A DNA stretch of 64,000 nucleotides from Candidatus Competibacteraceae bacterium. GTDB taxonomy: Bacteria; Pseudomonadota; Gammaproteobacteria; Competibacterales; Competibacteraceae. A program made the translations under genes and the position numbers. Each line of letters begins with the position of its first letter. Position 1 is the stretch's first letter. The notes beneath the pieces were generated by a model. That model did not search any database. It saw only the letters and a list, made by a program, of their open reading frames with translations, and had not been told where the DNA came from. Where the stretch lies: the NCBI GenBank assembly GCA_003989065.1, contig RXIW01000008.1, positions 1 to 64,000 of the forward strand, given 5' to 3'. This document shows positions 26,913 to 35,895 of this stretch, piece after piece.

Positions 26913-28145
26913 ATGCGCGTCCTGCTGACCACCAACGAATATCCCCCGTATGTCTACGGCGGCGCGGGCGTCCACGTCGAATACCTGTCCCGAGAGCTTG
27001 CCAAGCTGACCCAAGTCGAAGTCCGCAGCTTCCATGACCAAATCATCGACGAGGGCCAATTGCATGTGCGCGGCGTCAAGATGGACACGACCCACTTCGC
27101 GGGCTGTCCACAATCTTTCGTCTCGCCGCTCAAGGCCCTGAGCACCTGTCTGGCTTTCGTCGGTCAGGGCATCGGCGCCGACCTGGACGACACCGCCGAT
27201 GTGATTCACTGCCACACCTGGTACGCTCACTTCAGCGGCATCCTCGCCAAGATTCTCTACAACATCCCGATGGTCGTCACGGTTCACTCGCTGGAACCGC
27301 TGCGCCCCTGGAAACGCGAACAACTCGGCCACGGCTACGATCTTTCCCGCTGGATCGAAAAAACCGCGCTGGAAACCGCTGACGCCATCATCGCCGTCTC
27401 GCGCAGTACCCGCGACGACATCCTGCGCCTGTTCGACGTCGAGCCGACCCGGGTGGTGGTCATCCCCAACGGCATCGACACCGAAGAATATCACCCGGTT
27501 CACGATCCCCAGGCCATTGCCCAGTTCGGCATCGATCCGAATCGCCCCTACGTCCTGTTCGTCGGGCGGATGACCCGGCAAAAAGGGCTGTACTATCTGT
27601 TGCAGGCCATCCCTCATCTCGATCCCGATCTGCAGGTCGTGTTGTGCGCCGGCGACGCCGATACCCTGGCCATGCAGCGCGAAATCGAGGACATCGTGCA
27701 AGAGCTGCAACGCCATCGCTCCGGCATCGTCTGGATTCCCAAGATGGTTTCGCGCCAGACCACCATTGCCCTGTACTCGCACGCCGCCATCTTCTGCTGT
27801 CCCTCGATCTACGAGCCGTTCGGCATCATCAACCTGGAAGCGATGGCCTGCGGCACCCCGGTGGTGGGCAGTGCGGTCGGCGGTATCAGTGAGGTGGTCG
27901 TAGACGGCGAAACCGGCCTGCTGGTCGACCCTCACCTTTCGCTGGAACCGCCGCACGACCCGGCGTCGCCGGCCAAGTTCGAGCGCGGCCTGGCCGATGC
28001 CATCAATCGTCTGGCCGCTGACCCGGCGCTGCGCGAGCGGATGAGCCAAGCCGGCCGCGAACGGGTCGAGCGGCACTACAGCTGGCGCAGCATCGCCCAG
28101 CAGACCTACGATCTCTATCGTCGTCTGCAACCGCAACGGGGCTGA
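26913..28145 (+). CDS. glgA: Glycogen synthase, actinobacterial (GlgA/GlgM) type
   Basis: A 410-residue GT4-type transferase. The N-terminus 'LLTTNEYPPYVYGGAGVHV' contains the glycogen-synthase nucleotide-sugar element in Y-G-G-A-G form. Further blocks are 'HCHTWYAHFSG', 'VVTVHSLEPLRPWK', 'NGIDTEEY', 'VGRMTRQKG' and 'CPSIYEPFGIINLEAMAC'. The length and sequence fit the Corynebacterium-like family that makes alpha-1,4-glucan or maltose-1-phosphate from ADP-glucose, not the ~480-residue E. coli GlgA. It has its own promoter and a strong terminator, so it is probably monocistronic. The exact product (glycogen or maltose-1-phosphate) cannot be decided here. Confidence 0.88.
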   Translation: MRVLLTTNEYPPYVYGGAGVHVEYLSRELAKLTQVEVRSFHDQIIDEGQLHVRGVKMDTTHFAGCPQSFVSPLKALSTCLAFVGQGIGADLDDTADVIHCHTWYAHFSGILAKILYNIPMVVTVHSLEPLRPWKREQLGHGYDLSRWIEKTALETADAIIAVSRSTRDDILRLFDVEPTRVVVIPNGIDTEEYHPVHDPQAIAQFGIDPNRPYVLFVGRMTRQKGLYYLLQAIPHLDPDLQVVLCAGDADTLAMQREIEDIVQELQRHRSGIVWIPKMVSRQTTIALYSHAAIFCCPSIYEPFGIINLEAMACGTPVVGSAVGGISEVVVDGETGLLVDPHLSLEPPHDPASPAKFERGLADAINRLAADPALRERMSQAGRERVERHYSWRSIAQQTYDLYRRLQPQRG

Positions 28146-28185
28146 AACTCCCCCGCTTGCGCGCTTGTCATCCACCTTTCGCCAG

Positions 28186-28211
28186 AGGGCTCCACGGAGC
28201 CCTTTTTTTTT
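28186..28211 (+). terminator. Rho-independent terminator of the glycogen synthase gene
   Basis: Stem AGGGCTC/GAGCCCT with a CACG loop is followed by nine T residues, 40 bases after the stop codon. This is a canonical intrinsic terminator. Confidence 0.92.
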
Positions 28212-28349
28212 GCTGCAACTCTTGTCCGCTGGCATGGTCTCCATCTTCAAGGAAAAACCAAGCGCTCCGCTCAAGATTGAGTCGGACTCAGGGATAGCGC
28301 ACGCGCATGACCTGACAACGCCAAACCCCTTGAAGGAGGAGTTCAATCG

Positions 28350-29150
28350 ATGGTCACATCCATTCCGGCAATCGACAGTTCCTTGACGACGCCCAAAGTC
28401 CGTTCCGTCGCCCTCGATCAACCCTGGCAATGGCTCGCGGCGGGCTGGAGAGACCTGTGGCAAGCTCCTGCGGCGAGCATTTCCTATGGCTCGTTGTTCG
28501 TCGTCATGGGCTATTGGCTGGTTTATCTAGTCGAAGCCCACTTCCAATACGCCCTGGTTCTGACTTCGAGTTTCCTGCTGGCCGGCCCGATCCTGGCGAC
28601 GGGACTGTATGACATCAGCCGTCGGCTGGAAGCGGGCGAAACCGCCACGCTCGGCCACGCCTTGACCGCCTGGCGGCGGAACACCCTATCGATCCTGCTG
28701 TTCGGTACGCTGATCGGCCTGTTCATGATCGTATGGGCTCGCCTGTCGGCGGTGTTGTTCGGGGTCATCCTGGCCGGCCACGGGCCGTCGCTGGACAATA
28801 TGTCCGCACAGCTATTCTTCTCCGGCAGCGGCCTGACCTTCCTGGCGGTCTTCACCGTGGTCGGCGCGGCCATCGCCGCGATCGTGTTCGCCATCAGCGT
28901 GGTATCCATTCCCATGATGCTGGACTGCAAGACCGACTTCATCACGGCTGTGCTGACCAGCCTCGCGGCCGTCCGCGCCAATCCGGGGCCGATGGCGCTG
29001 TGGGCCACCTTGATCGTCATCTTCACCGGTATCGGGCTGGTCACCGCTTACCTCGGTTTGGCCATCACCCTGCCACTGATCGGCCATGCCAGCTGGCACG
29101 CCTATCGGGATCTGGTCGAGGAAGGCGAGAGCGAGCCGCAACCGTTTTGA
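28350..29150 (+). CDS. DUF2189 family integral membrane protein
   Basis: A 266-residue protein with about six hydrophobic segments spread from residue 45 to 250. The pattern 'WLAAGWRDLWQAPAASISYG' near the N-terminus, 'GLYDISRRLEAGE' and the closing 'GHASWHAYRDLVE' are the hallmarks of DUF2189. The family has no established function; it is often found near respiratory genes. AAGGAGGAG precedes the ATG with good spacing. It stands alone after a terminator. Confidence 0.85.
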   Translation: MVTSIPAIDSSLTTPKVRSVALDQPWQWLAAGWRDLWQAPAASISYGSLFVVMGYWLVYLVEAHFQYALVLTSSFLLAGPILATGLYDISRRLEAGETATLGHALTAWRRNTLSILLFGTLIGLFMIVWARLSAVLFGVILAGHGPSLDNMSAQLFFSGSGLTFLAVFTVVGAAIAAIVFAISVVSIPMMLDCKTDFITAVLTSLAAVRANPGPMALWATLIVIFTGIGLVTAYLGLAITLPLIGHASWHAYRDLVEEGESEPQPF

Positions 29151-29286
29151 GCGTCCGGCGAACAGCGCGACGAGCGCCGACGATTACCGACGCCCGTCGT
29201 TGCCATCGACAATAGTTCGGCTACAGTTATGATGGAACGCGCCGCTTACAACATCAACGATCTGAGACAGCAGGGCTAGCATCGCT

Positions 29287-29919
29287 ATGGAAACCGACTT
29301 GGAGCATGAGATTCGTGACCTCGCCTATCACATTTGGCTGACGGCGGGGAATGACTTCAGCCGGCAGACCCTCGATTTTTGGGTGATGGCGGAACAGATG
29401 GTGATCGAAATGACCGCCGATTCGATCCGCCAATTCCATGCCGCCACGACCCTGGCGCTTGAGAATGCCGCGCTCTGGCCTTCGGCGTTGCGGGCCCTGT
29501 ATCTCTATCGCATTCGCGAACTGGCGCATTGCATGTGGTCGGTCAGCGCCGAACACCGCAACCAGTCGCTGGATTACTGGCTGGCGGCCGAAAAGCATCT
29601 GCGCGCGCTATCGGAATCGGCGATGCGCGCCACGGGCGGTGCGCTCGACCAGAAAGACACCCTGCTCAAAACCCTCGAGAGCTTCTCGCCGGCGAATCAT
29701 CTGGAACAGGTCCGCCAAACCGCTTATCAGCTGTGGGAATCGGCTGAAAAACAGCAGAGTTCGGCGCTCGATTTCTGGCTGGCGGCGGAACAGAAAGTGC
29801 TGGATTCGCTTATCGCCAGCGGGCCGGCCGCTGCGGCCAGGGCTGCGGAGCAGCCCACATCGTCGGGGCAACCCAAGCGCACGGCAAGGCGACGCCCCCG
29901 CCAACCTTCGGCCAAATAG
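29287..29919 (+). CDS. Protein with three DUF2934-like repeats
   Basis: A 210-residue soluble protein of unknown function. Three copies of a ~28-residue motif are visible: 'IRDLAYHIW...LDFWVMAEQ' (about 7-35), 'IRELAHCMW...LDYWLAAEK' (about 77-104) and 'VRQTAYQLW...LDFWLAAEQ' (about 141-170). The spacing is about 65-70 residues. The consensus (I/V)RxxAYxxW...LDxWLxAE matches DUF2934, which normally occurs as one or two copies in small proteins. The C-terminus is Lys/Arg/Pro-rich and could bind nucleic acid. No operon partner is evident. Confidence 0.75.
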   Translation: METDLEHEIRDLAYHIWLTAGNDFSRQTLDFWVMAEQMVIEMTADSIRQFHAATTLALENAALWPSALRALYLYRIRELAHCMWSVSAEHRNQSLDYWLAAEKHLRALSESAMRATGGALDQKDTLLKTLESFSPANHLEQVRQTAYQLWESAEKQQSSALDFWLAAEQKVLDSLIASGPAAAARAAEQPTSSGQPKRTARRRPRQPSAK

Positions 29920-29938
29920 CGCCGCCGCGACCCGGCGT

Positions 29939-30379
29939 TCAACCCTTCCTGCGCCGCGCCAGTCGGCGCAAACGTTGCAGATAGAGTCCTTCGTCCGGCG
30001 CCTGGCCGTTGCGCTGAGCCTCCCACAAGGTCTCGCCCAGGCATTCCATCATGGCGTGTTCGGCGGTATGCGCGTCCCCCAGGCGGCGGCAGATCTGCTG
30101 GTAGACGTCGCGAATGCCGGCCGGACGATTGCTGCCCAACTGCTCCTGAAGGGCGATATGCATGCCCATGTGCAGAAACGGATTGGTTTGCCCCATCTCT
30201 GGGGTGTACTCCTGCCCCAGCGCGGCCTCGATCCGGGTCAGCACCGGCTGATATTCGGGATGGTCGGCGATGACGTTGGCGATGAGGCGCTCGAGCGGTT
30301 CCAGCGCTTGGCCAGCATTGGCTTTTTCCCATACCGTACAGTAGTAACGACGCAGACTGTCGCGATCGTTGCCGAACAT
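29939..30379 (-). CDS. DUF1841 family protein
   Basis: A 146-residue soluble protein. The pattern 'RRYYCTVWEKANAGQALEPLE', 'IADHPEYQPVL', 'NPFLHMGMHIALQEQL' and 'HAMMECLGETLWEAQRNG' is diagnostic of DUF1841, a proteobacterial family of unknown function. Its ATG overlaps the nth stop as ATGA, a pairing that suggests co-expression but does not reveal function. Confidence 0.88.
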   Translation of the reverse strand: MFGNDRDSLRRYYCTVWEKANAGQALEPLERLIANVIADHPEYQPVLTRIEAALGQEYTPEMGQTNPFLHMGMHIALQEQLGSNRPAGIRDVYQQICRRLGDAHTAEHAMMECLGETLWEAQRNGQAPDEGLYLQRLRRLARRRKG

Positions 30380-31020
30380 CAGCTCTCCTCAAGCTTGTGT
30401 GGATACTGGCACAGATCGCGAATCGGGCATGCCGCGCAGCGAGGCCGGCGTGCGGTGCAGATATAGCGACCGTGCAGAATCAACCAATGATGGGCGTCTT
30501 GCTTGAACGCTGCAGGCGTCGCCGCCAGCAGGCCCTCCTCCACCTCCCGCACCGTCCGGCCCGGCGCCAGGCCAGTCCGATTGGCGACCCGAAAGATATG
30601 AGTATCGACGGCGATGGTCGGTTCGCCGAAGGCGGTGTTGAGAATGACGTTGGCGGTCTTGCGCCCGACTCCCGGCAGCGCTTCCAGGGCCGCCCGGTCG
30701 CGCGGCACCTCGCCACCGTGCCGCTCCAACAACAGCGCGCAGGTTTTTAGGATATTGGCGGCCTTGGTGTTATACAGGCCGATGGTCTTGATGAAACCCT
30801 TCAGCCGCTCCTCGCCGAGGGCGATGATGGTCTGCGGGGTGTTGGCGACCGCAAACAGCGGCCCGGCGGCTTCGTTGACCTTCCGGTCGGTCGATTGCGC
30901 CGACAACATGACCGCAATCAGCAACTCGAATGGGCTGCGATAGCACAGTTCGGTGGTCGGACGCGGTCGGGCGGCTCTAAGACGGGTATAAAGCTGGTCA
31001 ATCTGGAGAGGGTCCATCAT
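30379..31020 (-). CDS. nth: Endonuclease III
   Basis: DNA glycosylase/AP lyase for oxidised pyrimidines in base-excision repair. The 213-residue length matches the family. The helix-hairpin-helix 'LPGVGRKTANVI' carries the catalytic Lys, and 'AVDTHIFRV' the catalytic Asp. The C-terminal [4Fe-4S] cluster motif Cx6Cx2Cx5C reads C-TARRPR-C-AA-C-PIRDL-C. It is followed by the DUF1841 gene. Confidence 0.97.
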   Translation of the reverse strand: MMDPLQIDQLYTRLRAARPRPTTELCYRSPFELLIAVMLSAQSTDRKVNEAAGPLFAVANTPQTIIALGEERLKGFIKTIGLYNTKAANILKTCALLLERHGGEVPRDRAALEALPGVGRKTANVILNTAFGEPTIAVDTHIFRVANRTGLAPGRTVREVEEGLLAATPAAFKQDAHHWLILHGRYICTARRPRCAACPIRDLCQYPHKLEES

Positions 31021-31076
31021 CGATCATCCTGAAAATCGCCTGGATGGCATTGGCAGCATGGGCGCAGTCTCCAGCT

Positions 31077-33095
31077 TCAGGCCCGGAACTGCCGAACCAG
31101 ACGCTGCAACTGGCGCACTTCCGCCGGAGCCGCCTCCGGACCGTAGCGCAAGGCCGCGTAACGACGGGCAATCTCTCCCAACGGTTCCGCCAGTTCCGGT
31201 CGGCTGGCGGCTACTCGCGCGGCATAGGCCAGTGGCCCCTCGTGTGGGCCGCGCGCCAGTCCGCGCCGAGCCAGCCGGGCGCAACAGCGCGACCAGGCTC
31301 GCACCACCGGCTGGCGCACCAAGCCGGCACGCCAGCGCAGCCCGACCACGATCAGCCCCAGGCCGGCCAGGGTCACCGTCATCGCCACCGTCATCTCACC
31401 CCAGTCGACTGGCCCGAACCCCAACCCCGACAGAAACTCCTTCTGCCGATCGGGACCATAGGCCAACACCCATTCGTTCCAGGCGTTATTGAACGAATCC
31501 CAGGCCATGGCCAGTTGCCGCAGCCACTCGCTGTCGCCACCGCGCCGCACCAGGAACGGCAAGGTCTGTGGATCGGTCACCGCAGCGTAGAGCCCTTCCT
31601 GAATCCGCATGGGGGCGACCGCCGCCGTCGGATCGATCCGCACCCAGCCGCGTTCCGGCAACCAGACCTCGGCCCAGGCATGAGCGTCCGCCTGACGGAC
31701 GATGAGATAATGACCTACCTGGTTCGGTTCGCCGCCCAGATAGCCGGTTACCACCCGCGCCGGTACGCCCGCAGCGCGCATCAGGAATACGAAGGCGCTG
31801 GCGTAATGTTCGCAAAATCCCTGGCGGGTGCGGAACAGAAAATCGTCCACGCTATCGCCACCCAGCAAGGGCGGCGTCAAGGTATAGCGAAAATCCTGAT
31901 CGTGGAACAGCGCCAGCGCCGCATTGACCAGCGCTTCCGGATGCGAGTCGCGCGCTTGCCACTCGGCTGCCAGCGCTCGGGCGCGAGAATTGCCGCTCTC
32001 CGGTAAGCGCAGGGCGCGACTACGTTGAAACTCGTTCAGGGGACCGGTGCGATACTGCGGATAGGAGCGCATCTCATAGCGATACACCTCGTTGACCGGC
32101 CGGTCGCGCAGTATCTGGAACGAGGCGGTCATGATGGCGCGGGGCGGCGGGCTGGCGGGCATGTCCAGCGCCAGCAACCAGCGCCGGTTGCTCGGCTCCA
32201 GCATGACCGAATAATCGAGGGCGGCGCCTTCCGGAATCAGACCTGCCGGAGGACGGGCCGGCAGCTCGTCGATCCGCGCCCAACGCCGGCCATCGAAATC
32301 CCACAACACCGGACCGCGCCAGTACAGCTGATTGGCCCGCGGCATATCGCCGACGAAACGAACCCGAAACGCCACCTCGTCGGTCTTGCTCAACTGGCTG
32401 ACCGTGCCCGGCATCATCTCGTCGGACAAGCCGGTTCGCCCCTGATAGGCATCTCGCGGCAGGCTCCACAACGGTCCAGGGATGCGCGGAAACAGCACGA
32501 ACAGGATCAGCATGACCGGAATCGCCTGCACCACCATCTTGACGGCCAGCCGCAAGGGCGCGAACGCCGTCAATCCGGCATGTTGCCGATAGATCATCAC
32601 CTGGGACGCCAGCATCACCAGCAGGACCGCCAACAGGTAAGCGACCATCGGAATATCCTGGCTATAGAGCAGATTACCCATCACCAGCAAATAGCCCAGG
32701 AACACCAGGACCACTCCGTCCCGCTGACTGCGGGTTTCCAGCGGCTTGCAGGCGGTCATGGCGGCCAGCAAGGCCATGCCGGCATCACGCCCCAACAGGG
32801 TCCGGTAGTCGATCAGAACGCCGGCCGCGGCCAGCAGGCCCAAGCTCAACACCAGCCAGCGGGACGGCAACGACTTGTTGCGGAAGGCGATCCACCCGCG
32901 CCAGCCAACGCCGACGACGAACAACAGCGTCAACCACACCGGCAGCTCGCCGATCCGCGGCGCGACTGCCAATAGCAGCGTCGTCAACAGCCAGGTCAAG
33001 GCCGACGCGCTCAACAGCTCAGCGGGCGGGCCCGCCGTTTTCTTGCGACGCCTCCCGCCGACCCAGCCCCCTATCGTGGCTATCATGGCGCGCAT
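31077..33095 (-). CDS. TgpA-like transglutaminase-family membrane protein (DUF3488)
   Basis: A 672-residue protein: six or seven membrane segments (DUF3488, about 20-210), a periplasmic transglutaminase-like domain (about 400-520), a further helix near 590 and a short C-terminal DUF4129-like tail. The catalytic triad appears as Cys in 'RQGFCEHYASAF', His in 'DAHAWAEVW' and Asp in 'WVRIDPTA'. Pseudomonas TgpA is of this type and is essential there, but its substrate is not established. It follows the DUF58 gene without a gap, and with moxR forms the usual moxR-DUF58-tgpA cluster. Confidence 0.92.
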   Translation of the reverse strand: MRAMIATIGGWVGGRRRKKTAGPPAELLSASALTWLLTTLLLAVAPRIGELPVWLTLLFVVGVGWRGWIAFRNKSLPSRWLVLSLGLLAAAGVLIDYRTLLGRDAGMALLAAMTACKPLETRSQRDGVVLVFLGYLLVMGNLLYSQDIPMVAYLLAVLLVMLASQVMIYRQHAGLTAFAPLRLAVKMVVQAIPVMLILFVLFPRIPGPLWSLPRDAYQGRTGLSDEMMPGTVSQLSKTDEVAFRVRFVGDMPRANQLYWRGPVLWDFDGRRWARIDELPARPPAGLIPEGAALDYSVMLEPSNRRWLLALDMPASPPPRAIMTASFQILRDRPVNEVYRYEMRSYPQYRTGPLNEFQRSRALRLPESGNSRARALAAEWQARDSHPEALVNAALALFHDQDFRYTLTPPLLGGDSVDDFLFRTRQGFCEHYASAFVFLMRAAGVPARVVTGYLGGEPNQVGHYLIVRQADAHAWAEVWLPERGWVRIDPTAAVAPMRIQEGLYAAVTDPQTLPFLVRRGGDSEWLRQLAMAWDSFNNAWNEWVLAYGPDRQKEFLSGLGFGPVDWGEMTVAMTVTLAGLGLIVVGLRWRAGLVRQPVVRAWSRCCARLARRGLARGPHEGPLAYAARVAASRPELAEPLGEIARRYAALRYGPEAAPAEVRQLQRLVRQFRA

Positions 33096-34058
33096 TTACC
33101 TCCCACCCTCGCCGAACAGCGCCAAGGCTTCCAGGCAGCGGCGGCGCTGACTGTCGCCGTGAGCGGGCTCGATACGCTGCCCCGGCACCCACAAACCGTA
33201 TTGCAGCCCATCGCTCTCGGCCTTCAATACCCATTGACACAGTTGTTCCAGACGAGGTTCGACGTTGTCGATACCCAGCAGTCGCCAATCCAGCCACAGT
33301 TCCGGTCGGGCCTGATCGGTGAAGCGTTTCACCTGCCATTGTTCAGTGTGGGTCGCTGCTTTCCAGGCGATGCGGCGCGGCGAATCACCGGGCGCATAGG
33401 GCCGAAAACCGGCGTAATCCTCGCTGCCCAGGTTTTGTTCGCCCACACCGCCGCCGGAACCACCCGTCTGCAGTGCGGGCAACGGCCGCTGACCCCGTGG
33501 GCAGGGGTAGACCAACACGCTCTGCTCGAACGCGACCCAGCTCCATGACTGCAACAATCCCAGCGGGAAACGGGTCAAGATTCGGATGCGTCCCGGCCGC
33601 AACCAGCCGCGCCGCTGGGCCGGAATCGCCAAGGTCACGACCGCTGAGCCCCGTGCCGGCACATCGACGTACTGCGGCGTCTGGTCCTGCCACTGCACCC
33701 CGACCCCGTAGCGCGGCGTCGAGCCCGGATTCTCCAGCCGGTAACCGAAACGCGCTTCCTGACCGGCGAACACCGCTTCGGCGCTGCCTGGATGGACGAC
33801 CAGCCCCAGCAAGTTGTCGTGGGTGCGCCACATGCTGTTCAGCGCCACCGCCGCCAGCAGGAAGGTGAAGGCGAAACCCATGCTGTTGCTATAGTTGACT
33901 GACCACAGGAACAGCACGAACAGCAGCACGGCAAAAGCGTAGCCGTAGCGGGTCGGCAAGATGTAGATGCGGCGGCGGGTCAGCGGAATCGGGACGTGAC
34001 TGGGCCGCTGGCCGCGCGTGACCCAGTCCTCGAAGCGCTGCCGCAGCGACCGGGCCAT
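33096..34058 (-). CDS. DUF58 domain-containing protein
   Basis: A 320-residue protein with two N-terminal membrane helices (about 35-75) and a C-terminal DUF58 region marked by 'DYAGFRPYAPGDSPRRIAWK'. DUF58 proteins accompany MoxR ATPases and vWA or transglutaminase proteins and are thought to help assemble or mature membrane-linked complexes. The stop codon abuts the start of the transglutaminase gene, so they are surely co-translated. Confidence 0.9.
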   Translation of the reverse strand: MARSLRQRFEDWVTRGQRPSHVPIPLTRRRIYILPTRYGYAFAVLLFVLFLWSVNYSNSMGFAFTFLLAAVALNSMWRTHDNLLGLVVHPGSAEAVFAGQEARFGYRLENPGSTPRYGVGVQWQDQTPQYVDVPARGSAVVTLAIPAQRRGWLRPGRIRILTRFPLGLLQSWSWVAFEQSVLVYPCPRGQRPLPALQTGGSGGGVGEQNLGSEDYAGFRPYAPGDSPRRIAWKAATHTEQWQVKRFTDQARPELWLDWRLLGIDNVEPRLEQLCQWVLKAESDGLQYGLWVPGQRIEPAHGDSQRRRCLEALALFGEGGR

Positions 34059-34059
34059 C

Positions 34060-34215
34060 TCAACGCGGGCTCGTAGCCATGCGCAACGCGACTAGCATGG
34101 CGAACAGGCCGAAGGTCCGGCGCAGATCGGCGGTCGGCAACACGCTGGCGATCACTCCCCCCAGATAGCCGCCGGGAACCGCCATGATCGCCATCAAGAA
34201 AGAATCGTGTCGCAT
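34060..34215 (-). pseudogene. Remnant of a TauE/SafE-family permease (C-terminus only)
   Basis: A 51-residue reading frame between moxR and the DUF58 gene. Its sequence 'MAVPGGYLGGVIASVLP' followed by 'LRRTFGLFAMLVALRM' matches the last two helices of TauE/SafE sulfite-exporter-like permeases, which normally have about 250 residues. No upstream part of such a gene is present; moxR ends 50 bases away. It is best read as a decayed gene caught in the moxR cluster. A functional small membrane protein cannot be excluded. Confidence 0.5.
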
Positions 34216-34265
34216 GTCCCGTCCGTCGCCTCCGCAACCCACACAGTGGACACCACGACGCCGGA

Positions 34266-35195
34266 TCAGGCCGGCAGCACCACGGCGTCGAGTAGCTGCC
34301 CGACCAGATCGCTGGCGGACTGTTCCAGATGATCGTCGCCCGGATGCAGGCGGTGCCCCACCACCGCCGGCAACACCGCCTGCACGTCTTCCGGCAATAC
34401 GTGGCCACGACGATGCAGGAGCGCCCAGGCGCGCGCCGCCCGCAGCAAAGCCAATCCGGCGCGGGGCGACAACCCTCCACGGAAACGGTTGGACTCGCGG
34501 GAGAACACCAACAGGGACTGGACGTAATCCAGCAGCGGCGGCGCGACGTGCACGGCGGCGACCCGCGCCTGGGCTTCGTCCAGCTGCGCCGGCGTCATAT
34601 CGACCACCAGTCGCGTCAACACCGCGCGGCGATCTTCGCCTTCCAACAACAGCCGTTCGGCCTGGCGATCCGGATAGCCCAATTCGATCCGCATCAGAAA
34701 GCGATCGAGCTGGGATTCCGGCAACGGAAAGGTGCCGATCTGATAAGCCGGATTCTGAGTGGCGATGACGAAGAACGGCTCCGGCAAGCGGCGGGTCTCG
34801 CCCTCGATGGTCACCTGCCCCTCTTCCATCGCTTCCAGCAAGGCGCTCTGAGTCTTGGGCGTGGCACGATTGATCTCGTCGGCCAAAATCAGCTGGGCGA
34901 AGATCGGTCCGTGATGGAAAACGAAGGTTTCCCGCTGGCGCTCGTAGACCGCCGCGCCGAGAATATCGGCCGGCAACAGATCGCTGGTGAATTGGATGCG
35001 CTGGTACTGCAAGCCCAGGCAACGAGCCAGCGCGTGGGCCAGGGTGGTCTTGCCCATGCCCGGCAAGTCTTCGATCAGCAGATGTCCGCGCGCCAACAGG
35101 CAACTCAGCGCCAGCCGGATCGCCCGCTCCTTGCCCAGGATGATCGTGCCGACCTGGTCGACCACACGGTCCAGGCGATCTTCAATGGCCACCAT
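34266..35195 (-). CDS. MoxR-family AAA+ ATPase
   Basis: A 309-residue chaperone-like ATPase. Walker A is 'LPGMGKTT' (about 44-51), Walker B 'LILADEINRA', then 'KTQSALLEAMEE', sensor 1 'VIATQNP' and the C-terminal 'LSPRAGLALLRAARAWAL' helix bundle. MoxR proteins act with DUF58 and vWA partners in protein-complex maturation. Here it precedes the DUF58-transglutaminase pair, separated by a permease remnant. It starts 3 bases after the carbonic-anhydrase-like gene and is probably co-transcribed with it. Confidence 0.93.
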   Translation of the reverse strand: MVAIEDRLDRVVDQVGTIILGKERAIRLALSCLLARGHLLIEDLPGMGKTTLAHALARCLGLQYQRIQFTSDLLPADILGAAVYERQRETFVFHHGPIFAQLILADEINRATPKTQSALLEAMEEGQVTIEGETRRLPEPFFVIATQNPAYQIGTFPLPESQLDRFLMRIELGYPDRQAERLLLEGEDRRAVLTRLVVDMTPAQLDEAQARVAAVHVAPPLLDYVQSLLVFSRESNRFRGGLSPRAGLALLRAARAWALLHRRGHVLPEDVQAVLPAVVGHRLHPGDDHLEQSASDLVGQLLDAVVLPA

Positions 35196-35198
35196 CGA

Positions 35199-35723
35199 CT
35201 AATCCTGCCGACGCAGGTCGCGCTTGAAGCGCTTGAAGTTTTCCACGTAGCGACCAGCCGACTGACGCAAGCGTTCGATCTCCTGTTCGCTCAAGGTGCG
35301 CACGATCTTGCCCGGCGAGCCCATCACCAGCGAACCGTCGGGAATGACCTTGCCTTCCGGAATCAGGCTGTTGGCCCCGATCAGGCAGTTCTTGCCGATC
35401 ACCGCCCGATTCATGATCAGGCTCTTGATACCGATCAGGCTGTTGTCGCCGATGATGCAGCCATGCAACATGGCCAGATGACCGACCGTGACGTCGCGGC
35501 CGATGGTGAGCAGGATACCGGGGTCGGTGTGCAGGATCGAACCATCCTGGACGTTGGAGTTTTCGCCGATGGTGATCACATCGTTGTCGCCACGCACCAC
35601 CGCATTGAACCAGATGCTGGCGTTCTGCTTGAGCACCACTGAGCCGATGACGGTGGCGTTGTCGGCGATGAACCAGTCTTCGCCATGGAATTCGACTCTG
35701 CGGTCGCCGAGAGAATAAATCAC
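35199..35723 (-). CDS. Gamma-carbonic-anhydrase-like (left-handed beta-helix) protein, YrdA/PaaY type
   Basis: A 174-residue hexapeptide-repeat protein. Repeats such as '[13 protein letters not shown]' and '[13 protein letters not shown]' build the left-handed beta-helix. Metal-binding histidines are in 'HTDPG' and 'GHLAMLHG', the layout of the gamma-class. Many YrdA/PaaY proteins bind zinc; some have CO2-hydrating or thioesterase activity, and activity cannot be assigned here. Confidence 0.9.
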   Translation of the reverse strand: MIYSLGDRRVEFHGEDWFIADNATVIGSVVLKQNASIWFNAVVRGDNDVITIGENSNVQDGSILHTDPGILLTIGRDVTVGHLAMLHGCIIGDNSLIGIKSLIMNRAVIGKNCLIGANSLIPEGKVIPDGSLVMGSPGKIVRTLSEQEIERLRQSAGRYVENFKRFKRDLRRQD

Positions 35724-35895
35724 CGGATTCTCCTTGCTGGGGTCTGGGGAAAACCAGGTCAGTATAAACAGGCAGCGCTCGACGAGCCAACGAAAGGAAA
35801 AGCGTAGGGGAACGACGGGAGACCATCGAACCCGCCACGCTTCGCCGTCGACGGAGAACGCGACGAAGCGGAACGGGGTTTAGTGGGAATCAGGC

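Noticed and set aside
26784-28463. 559-codon minus-strand open frame opposite the glycogen synthase gene
   Set aside because: Its length is due to high G+C; the plus-strand gene has clear glycosyltransferase motifs and its own terminator, and the minus frame resembles nothing.
34060-35103. 347-codon minus-strand frame overlapping moxR as a full permease gene
   Set aside because: Only the last ~50 codons resemble a permease; the rest is moxR read in another frame.
35838-35870. CGCTTCG/CGAAGCG inverted repeat after the Cache-like gene as a terminator
   Set aside because: The stem is short, the loop long (19 bases), and no T-run follows.
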